This document shows positions 20,926 to 31,177 of a stretch of DNA of 64,000 bases, piece by piece (the first letter of the stretch is position 1; each line of letters begins with the position of its first letter). The position numbers and the translations under genes are program-made. Origin of the DNA: Salvelinus alpinus (taxonomy: Eukaryota > Chordata > Actinopteri > Salmoniformes > Salmonidae). The stretch lies in contig NC_092094.1 in the NCBI RefSeq assembly GCF_045679555.1, forward strand, positions 37,669,430 through 37,733,429, in the 5' to 3' direction. A model generated the notes under the pieces. The model was not told the origin of the DNA. It ran no database searches and saw nothing but the letters and a program-made list of their open reading frames with translations.

Positions 20926-21850
20926 ATGAAGTCGAATGAATTGTCCGTAGAGCTCCGAGACAGCAAGGTCCCCAAGGACACAGTGGCCTCAATTATTCTT
21001 AAATGGAAGAAGTCTGGAACCACCAAGACTCTTCCTAGAGCTGGCCGCCCAGCCAAACTGAGCAATCGGGGGAGAAGGGCCTTGGTCAGGGATGTGACCA
21101 AGAACCTGATGGTCACTCTGACAGAGCTCCAGAGTTCCGCTGTGGAGATGGGAGAACCTTCCACAAGGACAACCGTCTCTGCAGCACTCCACCAATCAGG
21201 CCTTTATGGTAGAGTGGCCAGACGGAAGCCACTCCTCAGTAAAAGGCACATGACAACCCGCTTGGAGTTTGCCAAAAGGCAGGTAAAGAACTCTCAGACC
21301 AAGAGAAACAAAATTCTCTGGTCTGATGATTGAACTCTTTGGCCTGAATGCCAAGCATCACGTCTGGATCAAACCTGGCTCCATCCCTACGGTAAAGCAT
21401 GGTGGTGGCAGCATCATGCTGTGGGGATGTTTTTCAGCGGCAGGGACTGGGAGACTAGTCAGGATCAAGGCAAAGATGAACAGAGCAAATTACAGAAAGA
21501 TCCTTGATGAAAACCTGATCCAGAGCGTTCGGGACCTCAGACTGGAGAGAAGGTTCAGCTTCCAACAGGACAATGACCCTAAGCACACAGCCAAGACAAC
21601 GCAGGAGTGGCTTCGGGACAAGTCTCTGAATGTCCTTGAGTGGCCCAGCCAGAGCCCGGACTTGAACCTGATCGAACATTTCTGGAGAGACCTGAAAATA
21701 GCTGTGCAGCAACGCTCCCAATCCAACCTGACAGAGCTTGAGAGGATCTGCAGAGGAATGGGATAAACTCCCCAAATATAGGTTTTCCATGCTTGTAGTG
21801 TCATACCCAAGAAGACTCGAGGCTGTAATTGCTGACAAAGGTGCTTCAAC
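20926..21850 (+). pseudogene. Tc1 transposase pseudogene (host element)
   Basis: The start MKSNELSVELRDSK is followed by an N-terminal deletion compared with relatives. A second frame (21326-21766) begins after a small deletion just past WSDD, removing the ETK part of the first catalytic block. It continues through [23 protein letters not shown] and SPDLNLIEHFW. Another shift occurs near 21760, and the tail EAVIADKGAST is out of frame. It is therefore dead, and could only be mobilised in trans. Confidence 0.88.
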
Positions 21851-22097
21851 ACAGTAAACTGAGTAAAGGGTCTGAATACTTATGTATACGATATACTTAT
21901 GTATATGAATACTTATGTATGTGATTTCAGTTTTTTATTTTTAATACATTTGCAAAAAAAAAATGTTTTTGCTTTGTCACTATGGGGAGTGTGTGTAGAT
22001 TGAAGAAAAATAACAATTTAATCAATTTTAGAATAAGGCTGTAACATAACAAAATGTGGAAAAATTCAAGGGGTCTGAATACTTTCCAAATGCACTG

Positions 22098-24889
22098 CAA
22101 CGGTGCCCCCTTGAGAATGCTGCAGATGACTGTGAATTAAGTTCTTTAAAAACCACCAAAATTGTATAGTATCTTTGCTTCGCTCTCTGTCCTCTGTCAT
22201 TCTCTCGTCATTATTATCGTCCCTCCGACAGTATATAAAGGAACTGAACGGATTCTGTATTACCACTAACTAATTTCAGACAGATCTGTTGCAGAGCTTA
22301 AAATCTATCGCTGTACTAGATGACAAATACTTATCATGTTCATTCTGAAGGGGGCCAGCCCAGCCGTGTAATGTCGTGGCTGAATCAGAATTAGTTAGGT
22401 AACATAGATAAATAAGATGTTTTATTTATCTTCATATTATGTTTATGTGGGATACTTGTCAGTTAGAATGTCTCTTTTTGAACTATACTGTCAGCAGTTG
22501 CATTTTCCTTTCTCAGCTAGGGCTTAGTCACTTGGGGCCCAGAGAGGGGAGAGGTCAGGCTTGTCTTCATATGTCAATGTATCTGTTAAACCATGTGATG
22601 ACCTAAGAGGCTCACTGTCTTTTCTGATCTTGTCCAGGAGGGGGTATATTTGAGATGGGAGTATCTAGAATTGACAATTGATATATGCCATTGGATGAGG
22701 TAATGTTTTGGTACCAAGCACGAGATTGGAACCTCGTTTTGGGAGACCAAACTGAACGATAATTTATAGCTAATGCTATCTAGCTATGGGATACTCCTCT
22801 TTCAAGTAAAAGGTTCTTTGTAATGTTCCTAAGATCTGTTGTTCGTCATGTGAGTTGAGAGGGGTGTGTCTTGGCTATAAATGATACTAAGAATTGTTTT
22901 GTAGGACTCTCAGAGAATTCATTTATAGACACTGAATTGATCTGAGAGTCAAAAAGGGCTATGGTGAAGCTCATATATAATTAAAGATGGACTTTATAAT
23001 ATAACTCTGACTTGTGTGTGGTTGGCTCTCTCATCATTGAGTAATACAGGAAATTACCATGACAATACTCAGGCTGCCTTATATTGACCTGTAGGCTACG
23101 GAATGAGGTTGGACGAGAAAATAAAGGTTTACAGAAGAGGTTGAAGAATTTAGGAAAGGACAACAATTATGAATGTTCAGACTGGAGCTTTCTGACATTT
23201 CCTTAAAAAGCTTCTCTGGGAGAAGCCTCAACGGTCTGGAGATAATTACAGCAGGGAGATTGTCACTCCATGACCATCCCACTCTCAGGGACACTGCTGC
23301 TCATCTGGCAAAGGCTGAATGTTACTCCTCATGCTCTCAGAGATCTATTACAGAGCTCCTTCAGACACTGACGCAAAAGTAACAATCCTCTGGCCTGATT
23401 TAATTTCCAAAGATTGAAGGCCTAGGCAGGATGTTGAAAAAGTCAATTGTTGTAAATTAGCACTTCCTTCCAGTTTGAATATAGAGATGGAGATATGTGA
23501 TCAAGTCTGACCTCTGACACTTTCACAGTGAATAGGTCAAATGAATAACTGTTAGGGTGTCATTATTTTGGATTGGGCTGCTGAGAACAGTATGTGATGA
23601 ACTCCATAGAGTGAATTATTTGGAATAAATCTGTATTGAGGACACTGTATTACCAAAAGGCTAGAATGTGTGGTGACGATGATACATTAAGTTGATAAGT
23701 TCTGACTGTTAACTAATATCCTTCCATGCCGCACGCATGCACGCACACACACACACACACACACACATGCACACTCACTCACTCACGCACTCACACACAC
23801 ACACACGCACTCACACACACACACACACACACATTCAGCCCTAGGGAATAATCTTTCCACCAATAAAAATCAAATATAGCATTGATATTTGATTACTTAT
23901 GAAAAAGGCATATTATCTCAGAATAAAGGATCATTTTCATCTAACGGATTGAATCGGTTTCATCGAGTGTTGTTTAGCTACCTTTTATCTGCGCGTGGCT
24001 GCCTCTTGCATGAGTCCTGGAAACCTTGCATCATATCACATGTATTCATTGTGCAACAGGATCAAATATATTACCAAAGCTTGTTACTTAGATTTGGGGA
24101 TTTTCCCCCTAAACTTGTTACTTAGATTAGGGGATTTTTCATAAGAACTCTTACTCTGTCCAATTGTTCTGTATGAGTATAGATGAAGATTATAGGTATT
24201 CACTCACAGTCAAGACGATTTTTTGTAATCATACCCCTTCAACTCATCATCACTAAAGTTGGGCATTCCAGCTATCATGTGGCAGCCTACCCTCTCACAC
24301 AATTGATTCCTGAGCAGGAGATTAGATTGCTCTTCTGGCTAATGTAATGCAGAGAGCATAATACTCCTGTCTCCTTCCTTCAACTGTTATTCCTTTGTTC
24401 TCTTGCCTGTTGTTTATATCAGCCCCACAGTGTTGTTAAATAAGTGATAATGTGTGTTCAATAAATCCAAAGGATACTGAATATTTTGTACATGATGTAT
24501 TTTCATATTGATAAATCACATACAATTTCTATCCACAGGCAGATAGATGTAAACTGGCCCAGATCACTGAGAGAGAATGAAAAGGAGCTTTACACTTTCA
24601 GAGAGTAATCTTGATAGCATCTATTAATTGATTTAAGGAAGATGCTGTCAGCAGCATATCTCCAATATCCACACAAAGATAAAATGGTGTTCTATAGAAA
24701 TATTGAGGTGTTTCATGGGGACTAATAGTGTATGAGAAAATGGACCTGTCACCTGCTAATTTGTTCTTTACAGGACCCAAGAGCAAGTCCCAGGTCAGCC
24801 TATTGTTGAGATCACCATGACGTAGCAGGTGAGACTCCCACAAGATAGAGGATTCAATTAAATTACAAGAAAACAAGGGGAGTGATTGG
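22098..24889. other. Unassigned, mostly unique sequence
   Basis: No convincing gene was found; open frames are under 100 aa and show no family resemblance. The only clear structure is the CA-rich microsatellite near 23737-23833. Confidence 0.55.
23737..23833. repeat. (CA)n / (CACT) compound microsatellite
   Basis: CA runs are interrupted by CACT and ACGCACTCACAC blocks between about 23737 and 23833. Confidence 0.9.
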
Positions 24890-25195
24890 GGACATTACCC
24901 TGTGTAGGGTGCAGTCTTTTGGACAGGGCGTTAAATGGGTGTCCTGACTCTCTGTGGTCAATAAAGATCCCATGGCACTTATCGTAAGAGTAGGGGTGTT
25001 AACCCCGGTGTCCTAGCTAAATTCCCTATCTGGCCCTCGTACCATCATGGCGATCTAATCATCCCCAGCTTCCAATTGGCACATTCATCTCCCCTCCTCC
25101 CCCCTGTAGCTATTCCCCAGATCACTGCTGTAAATGAGATTGTGTTCTCAGTCAACTTACCTGGTATAATAAGGGTTAAGTAAAAATGAAATAGA
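24890..25195 (+). mobile_element. Teleost SINE with LINE-like 3' tail
   Basis: The body includes GATCCCATGGCACTTATCG and GGGGTGTTAACCCCGGTGTCC. The tail reads TGTAAATGAGATTGTGTTCTC and TTACCTGGTATAATAAGG. The tail resembles the 3' end of the minus-strand LINE at 33467-33560, as expected for a SINE that borrows that LINE's machinery. No clear tRNA head was seen. Confidence 0.7.
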
Positions 25196-26606
25196 AAGTA
25201 ATAGGAAAGGGAAAAGAAAGATGAGGAAAATCATTGCATATGTTACGTCACTCTGTTTCAGAAAGAGAGGGAGAGCATAAAAGAGAACCTGAAATGTTTA
25301 TGATTAAGTATCCTTGTGTGACTGTTTCTGCGTGTGTATTTAGGGGCTGCACCGATATGATTGAATGCATTGTAATCTGCATAGGCTGACAGAAGACAAG
25401 CCCTGGCTGACTACTATGTAATGGTGTGTGGGCAGACATCCACTACCAAGTTCAATCATCACACAGACACTTATGTGTTGTTTCAATTCTCTCTATTCTA
25501 TTCTGAAAGGAACACTCACTGTCAAAATGGAGAACATTGACCAGAAATCTATGCTAAATTCACCATATGATAACTATCAAAATTGTAATACAGTGCCTTC
25601 AGAAATTATTCACATCCCTTGACTTTTTCCACATTTCATGTTACAGCGTGAATTTAAAATGGATTCAATTTATATTGTGTCACTGCTCTACACACAATAC
25701 CACATAATGTCAAAGTGGAATGATGTTTTTAGAATTGTTACAAATTAATGAAAAATGAAAAGCTGAAATGTCTTGAGTCAATAAGTATTCAACACTTTTG
25801 TATTGGCAAGCCTAAATAAGTTCAGGAGTAAAAATGTGCTTAACAAGTCACATAATAAGTTGTATGGATAATAGTGTTTAACATGATTTTTAAATGACTA
25901 CCCTCTGAACCACACACACACAATTATATGTAAGGTCCCTCAGTCAACCACAATGACCAGGGAAGTTTTTCAATGGTACGCAAAGAAGGGCACCTATTGG
26001 TAAAAAAAAAAAATATCTTTGAGCATGGTGCAGTTATTATTTACATTGTGTATCAATACACTCAGTCACAATGATACAGGCACCCTTCATAACAGTTGCC
26101 GGTGAGGAAGGAAACCGATCAAGGATTTCACCATGAGGCCAGTTACAGAGTTTAACGGCTGTGATAGGAGCTACTGTAACTAAGGATGGTTTTACAATAA
26201 TAACATAAATGACAGAGTAAAAAGAAGGAAGCCTGTACAGAATAAAAATATTCCAAAACATGCCTCCTGTTTGTAATAAAGGTCTAAAGTAATATTGAAA
26301 CAAAAAAATCCATCAATCTACACACAATACCCCATAATGACAAAGCAAAAACAGGTTTTTAGAAATGTTTGCAAAATCATTATATAAAAAAAAGGAAATG
26401 TCACATTTACATAAGTATTCAGACCCTTTACTCAGTACTTTGTTTAAGCACCTTTGGCAGCGATTACAGCCTCGAGTCTTCTTAGGTATGACGCTACAAG
26501 CTTGGCACACCTGTATTTGCGGAGTTTCACCCATTCTTCTCTGCAGATCCTCTTAAGCTCTGTCAGGTTGGATGGGGAGCGTTGCTGCACAGCTATTTTC
26601 ATGTCT

Positions 26607-28133
26607 CTGCTGGCCCCGGACTGGGGACCCTCGCTGGAGGCCCCGGACTGGAGACCGTCGCTGGAGGCTCCGGACTGGGGTCCGTCGCTGCTGCTGGCCC
26701 GGACTGGGGACCCTTGCTGGAGGCCCCGGACTGGAGACCGTCGCTGGAGGCTCCAAACTGGAGACCGTCGCTGGAGGCTCCGGACTGGGGACCGTCGCTG
26801 GAGGCTCCGGACTGGAGGCCGTCGCTGGAGGCTTCGTGCCATGACTCATCACTGGAGGCTTCGTGCCAAGGATCACCACTGGAAGCTTTGTGCCATGGAT
26901 CATCACTGGAGGCTTCATGCCATGGATCATCACTGGAGGCTTCGTGCCATGGATCATCACTGGAGGCTTTGTGCCATGGATCATCACTGGAGGCTTTGTG
27001 CCATGGATCACCACTGGACTGGAGAGACACACAGGAGGCCTGGTTCGTGGAGCAGGCACAACCCGTCCTGGCTGGATACCCACTTCAGCCCGGCACGTTC
27101 GAGGCGCTGACACAGGACGCACTGGGCTGTGCAGACGCATTGGAGACACCTTGCGCAGAGCCGGCGCAGGATACACTAGACCGTGGAGGCGCACTGGAGG
27201 TCTGGAGCTCAGAGCTAGCACAACTCATCCTGGCTGGATACCCCCTGTAGCCCGGCAAGTGCGGGGAGCTGGAACAGGCCGCACTGGGCTGTGCTGGCGA
27301 ACCGGGGACACCGTGCGTAGAGCTGGCGCAGGATAACCTGGGCCGAAGAGACGCACTGGAGGCCAGGAGCACTGAGCCGGCACCATCCGTCCTGGCTGGA
27401 TGCCCACTCTAGCCCGGCCGATGCGGGGAGCTGGAATATAGCGCACCGGGCTATGAGTGCGCACTGGAGACACCGTTCGCTTTACCGCATAACACGGTGC
27501 CTGCCCGGTCACTCTCTCCCCACAGCAAGCACGGGAAGTTGGCTCAGGTCTATAACCTGACTCCGCCAATCTCCCCGTGTACCCCCCCCAAAAAAATTCT
27601 GGGGCTGCCTCTCGCCATTCCGCCTTAGCTGCTTCCAGCTCCTCCTTAGGACGCCGATATTCTCCCGCCTGTGCCCAGGGTCCCTTGCCTTCCATTATCT
27701 CCTCCCATGTCCACTCCTCCAAGAAACGCTGCTAGGTCTTTTTGTGGTGGGATCTTCTGTAACGGGTGTCGTCGGAAGGAAGAGACCAAGGCGCAGCGTT
27801 CTTTGAGTCCCACATAATTTAATAACGAAGTGAAACTTAGAAAGGACAAAACAATAAAGAATACAACGACCGAACAGCTTCGATGTGCAAACTACCTGCA
27901 CACAAACAAAGAACAAGATCCCACACATAAGGAGGGAAAAGGGCTGCCTAAGTATGATCCCCAATCAGAGACAACGATAGACAGCTGCCTCTAATTGGGA
28001 ACCACACAAAGAAATACAAAAAACAAAGAAATACAAAACCTAGAAATAAAGAACATAGAATGCCCACCCAAATCACACCCTGACCAAACCAAAATAGAGA
28101 CATAAAAAGGCTCTCTAAGGTCAGGGCGTGACA
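26607..28133 (-). mobile_element. Non-autonomous LTR element (5' LTR, leader, PVR repeats, minisatellite)
   Basis: Read on the minus strand, the order is LTR (28133-27758, TGTCACGCCC to CCGTTACA), leader with GAAGATCCCACCAC, a frame starting MEEWTWEEIMEGKGPW (27722-27225), PVR/PAPRTCRA repeats, and the 27-bp minisatellite (about 27030-26610). No 3' LTR is present. This copy fixes the normal order of the family and shows that 1966-3838 is rearranged. Long frames on both strands (for example 26454-27110, 26582-27250, 26553-27221) come from the minisatellite. Confidence 0.82.
27225..27722 (-). pseudogene. LTR-element reading frame of unknown role
   Basis: The 165-aa frame begins with an acidic, tryptophan-rich stretch (MEEWTWEEIMEG) and passes into arginine/proline repeats (SPVRTHSPVRYIPAPRIGRA). 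It has no match that I recognise to gag, protease, polymerase or integrase. It may be a remnant of a gag-like leader protein or untranslated filler of a non-autonomous element. The equivalent in the duplicated copies is 3264-3857 and 12971-13564. Confidence 0.45.
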
Positions 28134-28828
28134 CCACTCCTGCATTGCCTTGGCTGTGTGCTTTGGGTCGAAGTCCTGTTGGAAGGTGAACCTTCAGTCA
28201 GAGGTCCTGAGAAGCCCCAGTCAGAGGTCCTGAGAGCTCTGGAGCAGGTTTCCATAGGATCTCTCTGTACCTTGCTCCGTTCATCTTTACCTCAATCCTG
28301 ACTAGTCTCCCAGTCCCTGCCGCTGAAAAACATCCCCACAACATGATGCTGCCATCACCATGCTTCACCGTAGGGATGGTACCAGGGTTCCTCCAGAAGT
28401 GAAGCTTGGCATTCAGGCCAAATAGTTCAATCTTGGTTTCATCAGACCAGAGAATCTTGTTCTCATGGTTTGAGAGTCTTTTTGTGCCTTTTGACAAACT
28501 CCAAGCGGGCTTTCATGTCCCTTTTACTGAGGAGTGGCTTCCGTCTGGCTACTTTACAATAAAGGCCTGATTGGTGGAGTGCTGCAGAGATGATTGTCCA
28601 TCTGGAAGGTTCTCCCATCTCCACAGAGGAACTCTGGAGCTCTGTCAGAGTGACCATCGGGTTCTTGGTCACCTTCCTGACCAAGGCCCTTCTCCCCCGG
28701 TTGCTCAGTTGGGCTGGGTGGCCAGCTCTAGGAAGAGTCTTGGTGGTTCCAAACTTCTTCCATTTAAGAATGACGGAGGCCACTGTGTTCTTGGGTAACT
28801 TCAATGCTGCAGACATTTTTCGACACAA
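28134..28828 (-). pseudogene. Tc1 transposase pseudogene, minus strand
   Basis: Two minus-strand frames (28463-28828, then 28198-28497) carry KNTVASVILKWKKFGTTKTL and GRRALVRKVTKNPMVTLTEL (DNA-binding domain), then [15 protein letters not shown] and [14 protein letters not shown] (first catalytic D and core). The C-terminal remnant with LKIAVQQRS-like sequence lies beyond the LTR insertion at about 26444-26606. Frameshift, deletion and insertion make it dead. Confidence 0.82.
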
Positions 28829-29642
28829 TCCTGTCTCTGAGCTCTACGGACAATTCCTTTGACCTTATGGCTTTTTCTCTGACATGCACATTCAACTTTG
28901 GGTCCTTATATGGTTGTGTGCCTTTCCAAATCATGTCCAATCAATTGAATTTACCACAGGTGGACTCCAATCAAGTTGTAGAAACATCTCAAGGATGATC
29001 AATGGAAACAGGATGCTCCTGAGTTCAATTTCAGGTCTCATAGCAAAGGGTCTGAATACCTATGTAAATATCTGTTTTTTATTTTTAATACATTTGCTAA
29101 AGTTTCTAAAAACTGTTTTTGTTAGCTTTGTCATTGTGGGGTATTGTGTGTAGATTGTTGAGGATATTTGTATTTAATCCATTTTACAATAAGGCTGTAA
29201 TGCAACAAAATGTGGAAAAAGTGAAGGGGTCTGAATACTTTCTGAAGGCACTGTATTTTCAAGCATAGTGGTGGCTGCATCATGTTATGGGTGTGCTTGT
29301 CATCGGCAAGGACTAGAGAGTTTTTTTTAGGATAAAAATACATGGAATAGAGCTAAGCACAGGTGACAAACTAGAGGAAAACTTGGTTCAGTCTGCTTTC
29401 CAACAAACACTAGGAGACAAATTCACCTTTCAGCAGGACAATTACCTTAAATACAAGGCCAAATATTCTGCAGTTGCTTACCAAGATGACATTGAACGTT
29501 CCTGAGTGCCTATTTACAGTTTTGACTTAAATCGGCGTGAAAATCTATGGCAGGCTTGAAAATGATCAACTTGACTGAGCTTGAAGAATTTGAAGAATAA
29601 ATGGGCAAATATTGTACAATCCAGGTGTCCAAAGCTCTTAAG

Positions 29643-30002
29643 CCTTGTTCACACTGCAGGCCTCAATTTTCAAATCAGTTTTGTTTTTCAAATCCGTTTT
29701 GGAATACTGACTGTCCAAATAGCAAGTTACAAGTCACCAAATCAAATGTGTGTGTTCAGAGGCTGGTTATGGCACACTGCACAGCCGGGTAACTGGCTTC
29801 ATGTGCACTGCTGAATAATGAATTTAAATCTATTGTATTGAATAAGACATTTCATTTGACCTACATATCAATGGTTTTGTAAAATAACTTAATTGTCACA
29901 ACAAATAAATCATGAATGAAAGCAAAATCTATGAAAAATACGTGCTGGTGTTTCAAAACTAAATACTGCTAATGCATCTGATGAATGATGTACTCCAGCC
30001 AT
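29643..30002. other. No gene seen
   Basis: Unassigned sequence between the Tc1 nest and the SINE upstream of gnao1. Confidence 0.5.
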
Positions 30003-30174
30003 TTACATGTACTCATTTAACAGATGCTCTTATCCAGAGCTACTTATGTGAGCAATTAGAGTTAAGTGCCTTGTGCAAGGGCACATTGACTTTTCACCTA
30101 GGGGATTCGAACCAGTGACTTTTTGGCTACTGGCCACACGCTCTGAACCATTAGGCTACCTGCCGACCCATAAT
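30003..30174 (-). mobile_element. tRNA-derived SINE
   Basis: On the minus strand it has a pol III A-box-like TAGCCTAATGG (30148-30158) and a B box GGTTCGAATCC (30102-30112). The tail reads CTGGATAAGAGCATCTGTTAAATG. The tail extends beyond tRNA length, so it is a SINE rather than a tRNA gene. Confidence 0.82.
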
Positions 30175-30452
30175 TAGATGAACTGTGTGCTATTTGCATA
30201 ATAAGTTAATTACAAGCCAATTATGATTTAATAAGATCACACCTAGCCCAGACAGACAATCTGTTTTGCTTCCTTTGCATATCAGAGGAAATCTGACACA
30301 ACTGGAAAGCTACCTGCTCTGTTACAGAAATCCCTGTCCGAAAAGTTAACCCCTGTAGAATACATTTAATTTTTTTTACTTGAGACCGTCAAACAGGCAG
30401 TGCAAAACGGTACTCTGCCACCAGGATGGTGGCTCAAGCATGTCTCCTGCGC

Positions 30453-30470
30453 TGATTGGTCCTGACGTCA
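30453..30470 (+). promoter_or_regulatory. gnao1: Inverted CCAAT box and full CRE in the gnao1 promoter
   Basis: GATTGG (inverted CCAAT, 30453-30458) lies 4 bp before the palindromic TGACGTCA (30463-30470), about 375 bp upstream of the start codon in CpG-rich sequence with no obvious TATA box. CREB/ATF and NF-Y are the expected binders of such sites. Function here is inferred from sequence only. Confidence 0.6.
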
Positions 30471-30530
30471 GCGAGATTGTCTGAGTGCGGAGCCAAGCGC
30501 GCTCTCCCCCTACATTGAGCAAGCTAAACG

Positions 30531-30560
30531 ATGCGAGCGCTCGCAGCCGTCGCCCAGTAG
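30531..30560 (+). other. Short upstream ORF in the putative gnao1 5' UTR
   Basis: ATG at 30531 opens a nine-codon frame (MRALAAVAQ) ending in TAG. A second, two-codon frame ATG-CTT-TAA lies at 30683-30691. Both are upstream of the gnao1 ATG and could reduce initiation if transcription starts before them. The start site is not known. Confidence 0.4.
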
Positions 30561-30843
30561 AGTTTCCCAGCTCGCGGACCAAGCACAACAACACCGAAAA
30601 AAACAGACAGTGTGAGGGCAATATACGAAGACAAGTGCTTTTTTCAAACAAGTGTCAAACGTTATCGTGGTGGATTTTTTTAATGCTTTAACTAGTCGCC
30701 GACAGAGCGCGAGAGAGTGGAACGAGAGCGAGTCAGCCAGCCTAGCGAGGGATAAGGAAGAAAGAGGGAAAATAATTGCTGGTATATTTTGGTCCTCGCC
30801 AACCGTTACTTTGGATATCAAGAAGATCAGAGGTTGTGTAGTC

Positions 30844-30961
30844 ATGGGATGTACACTGAGCGCCGAGGAGAGAGCGGCTTTGGACAGGAGCAAGGCTATC
30901 GAGAAAAACCTAAAAGAAGATGGAGTCACTGCCGCGAAAGACGTAAAACTACTCCTGCTTG
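30844..30961 (+). CDS. gnao1: G protein alpha-o subunit, coding exon 1
   Basis: The frame starts [20 protein letters not shown] and continues to the first base of a glycine codon, then the donor GTAAGA at 30962. G2 and C3 are the myristoylation and palmitoylation sites that anchor G-alpha-o to the membrane. The N-terminal helix (residues 6-30) contacts G-beta-gamma. The N-terminus matches alpha-o rather than alpha-i, which reads AEDKAAVERSK. The reading frame is open upstream to 30652 without an ATG, so 30844 is the start by family agreement. Exon length (118 nt, phase 1) matches the conserved Gi/o gene structure. The protein couples neuronal receptors to ion channels and adenylyl cyclase. 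Confidence 0.97.
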
Positions 30962-31134
30962 GTAAGATGTTTCAGGAGCAGGGGTGGCCCTCGGCTTCTT
31001 GTCCATAATCTGAAGTGTCAAATCACACACCCGTTTTCTGGTTCCATAGCCAGACGCTAATCTGACTATGAATATAAATGAAAACTACAGCATTTATGTA
31101 CTTTACAGCCCCTTGTCTCTTTTCATCCCTCCAG

Positions 31135-31177
31135 GGGCTGGGGAGTCAGGAAAAAGTACCATCGTGAAACAGATGAA
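31135..31177 (+). CDS. gnao1: G protein alpha-o subunit, coding exon 2
   Basis: The acceptor CTCCAG ends at 31134. The 43-nt exon completes the split glycine and encodes AGESGKSTIVKQM, then two bases of a lysine codon. The donor GTAAGT follows at 31178. This is the P-loop (GAGESGKST, residues 40-48) that binds GTP phosphates. The 43-nt length is the invariant size of this exon in Gi/o genes. Intron 1 is only 173 bp (30962-31134). No exon 3 (helical domain start) could be found to the end of the window, so intron 2 would exceed 32 kb, as is usual for this gene in vertebrates. Confidence 0.97.

Larger units (their letters stand above)
18919..22097 (+). mobile_element. Tc1-like element (dead), host of a nested Tc1
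   Basis: It begins CAGTGCATTCGGAAAG after TA at 18917-18918 and ends CCAAATGCACTG at 22097. The right-hand TA has decayed to CA. It is split at 19264 by the intact Tc1 element 19266-20872. Sequence resumes with TCTATATAAGGTCCCACAG exactly as in the unsplit relative at 52490. Confidence 0.88.
26303..29253 (-). mobile_element. Inverted Tc1-like element, split by an LTR element
   Basis: The right terminus CTTTCTGAAGGCACTG is followed by TA (29254-29255). The left terminus is truncated at 26303 next to CACACAATACCCCATAATG. It is cut between 26606 and 28134 by the minus-strand LTR element, with about 75 bp of transposase sequence missing at that site. Confidence 0.8.
25591..29642 (+). mobile_element. 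Tc1-like element split by an inverted Tc1
   Basis: It begins CAGTGCCTTCAGAAATTATTC after TA (25589-25590). It is interrupted at about 26302 and resumes at 29254-29255 (TA) with TTTTCAAGCATAGTGGTGGCTGCATC. Transposase remnants are visible beyond 29260 on the + strand (HHVMGVLV-like catalytic core, QQDNYLKYKAK-like). No intact frame remains. The end is uncertain, as the 3' terminal repeat was not found. Confidence 0.75.

Noticed and set aside
26444..27336. Five overlapping frames of 90-222 aa on both strands
   Set aside because: Same minisatellite effect inside the minus-strand LTR element. None resembles a known protein family.
30003..30174. A tRNA gene
   Set aside because: A and B boxes are present, but the sequence continues into a SINE tail, and no proper cloverleaf with anticodon arm was evident.
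30652..30843. Upstream extension of the gnao1 frame from a GTG
   Set aside because: No in-frame ATG is present, and G2/C3 lipidation requires the start at 30844, which matches the alpha-o family exactly.
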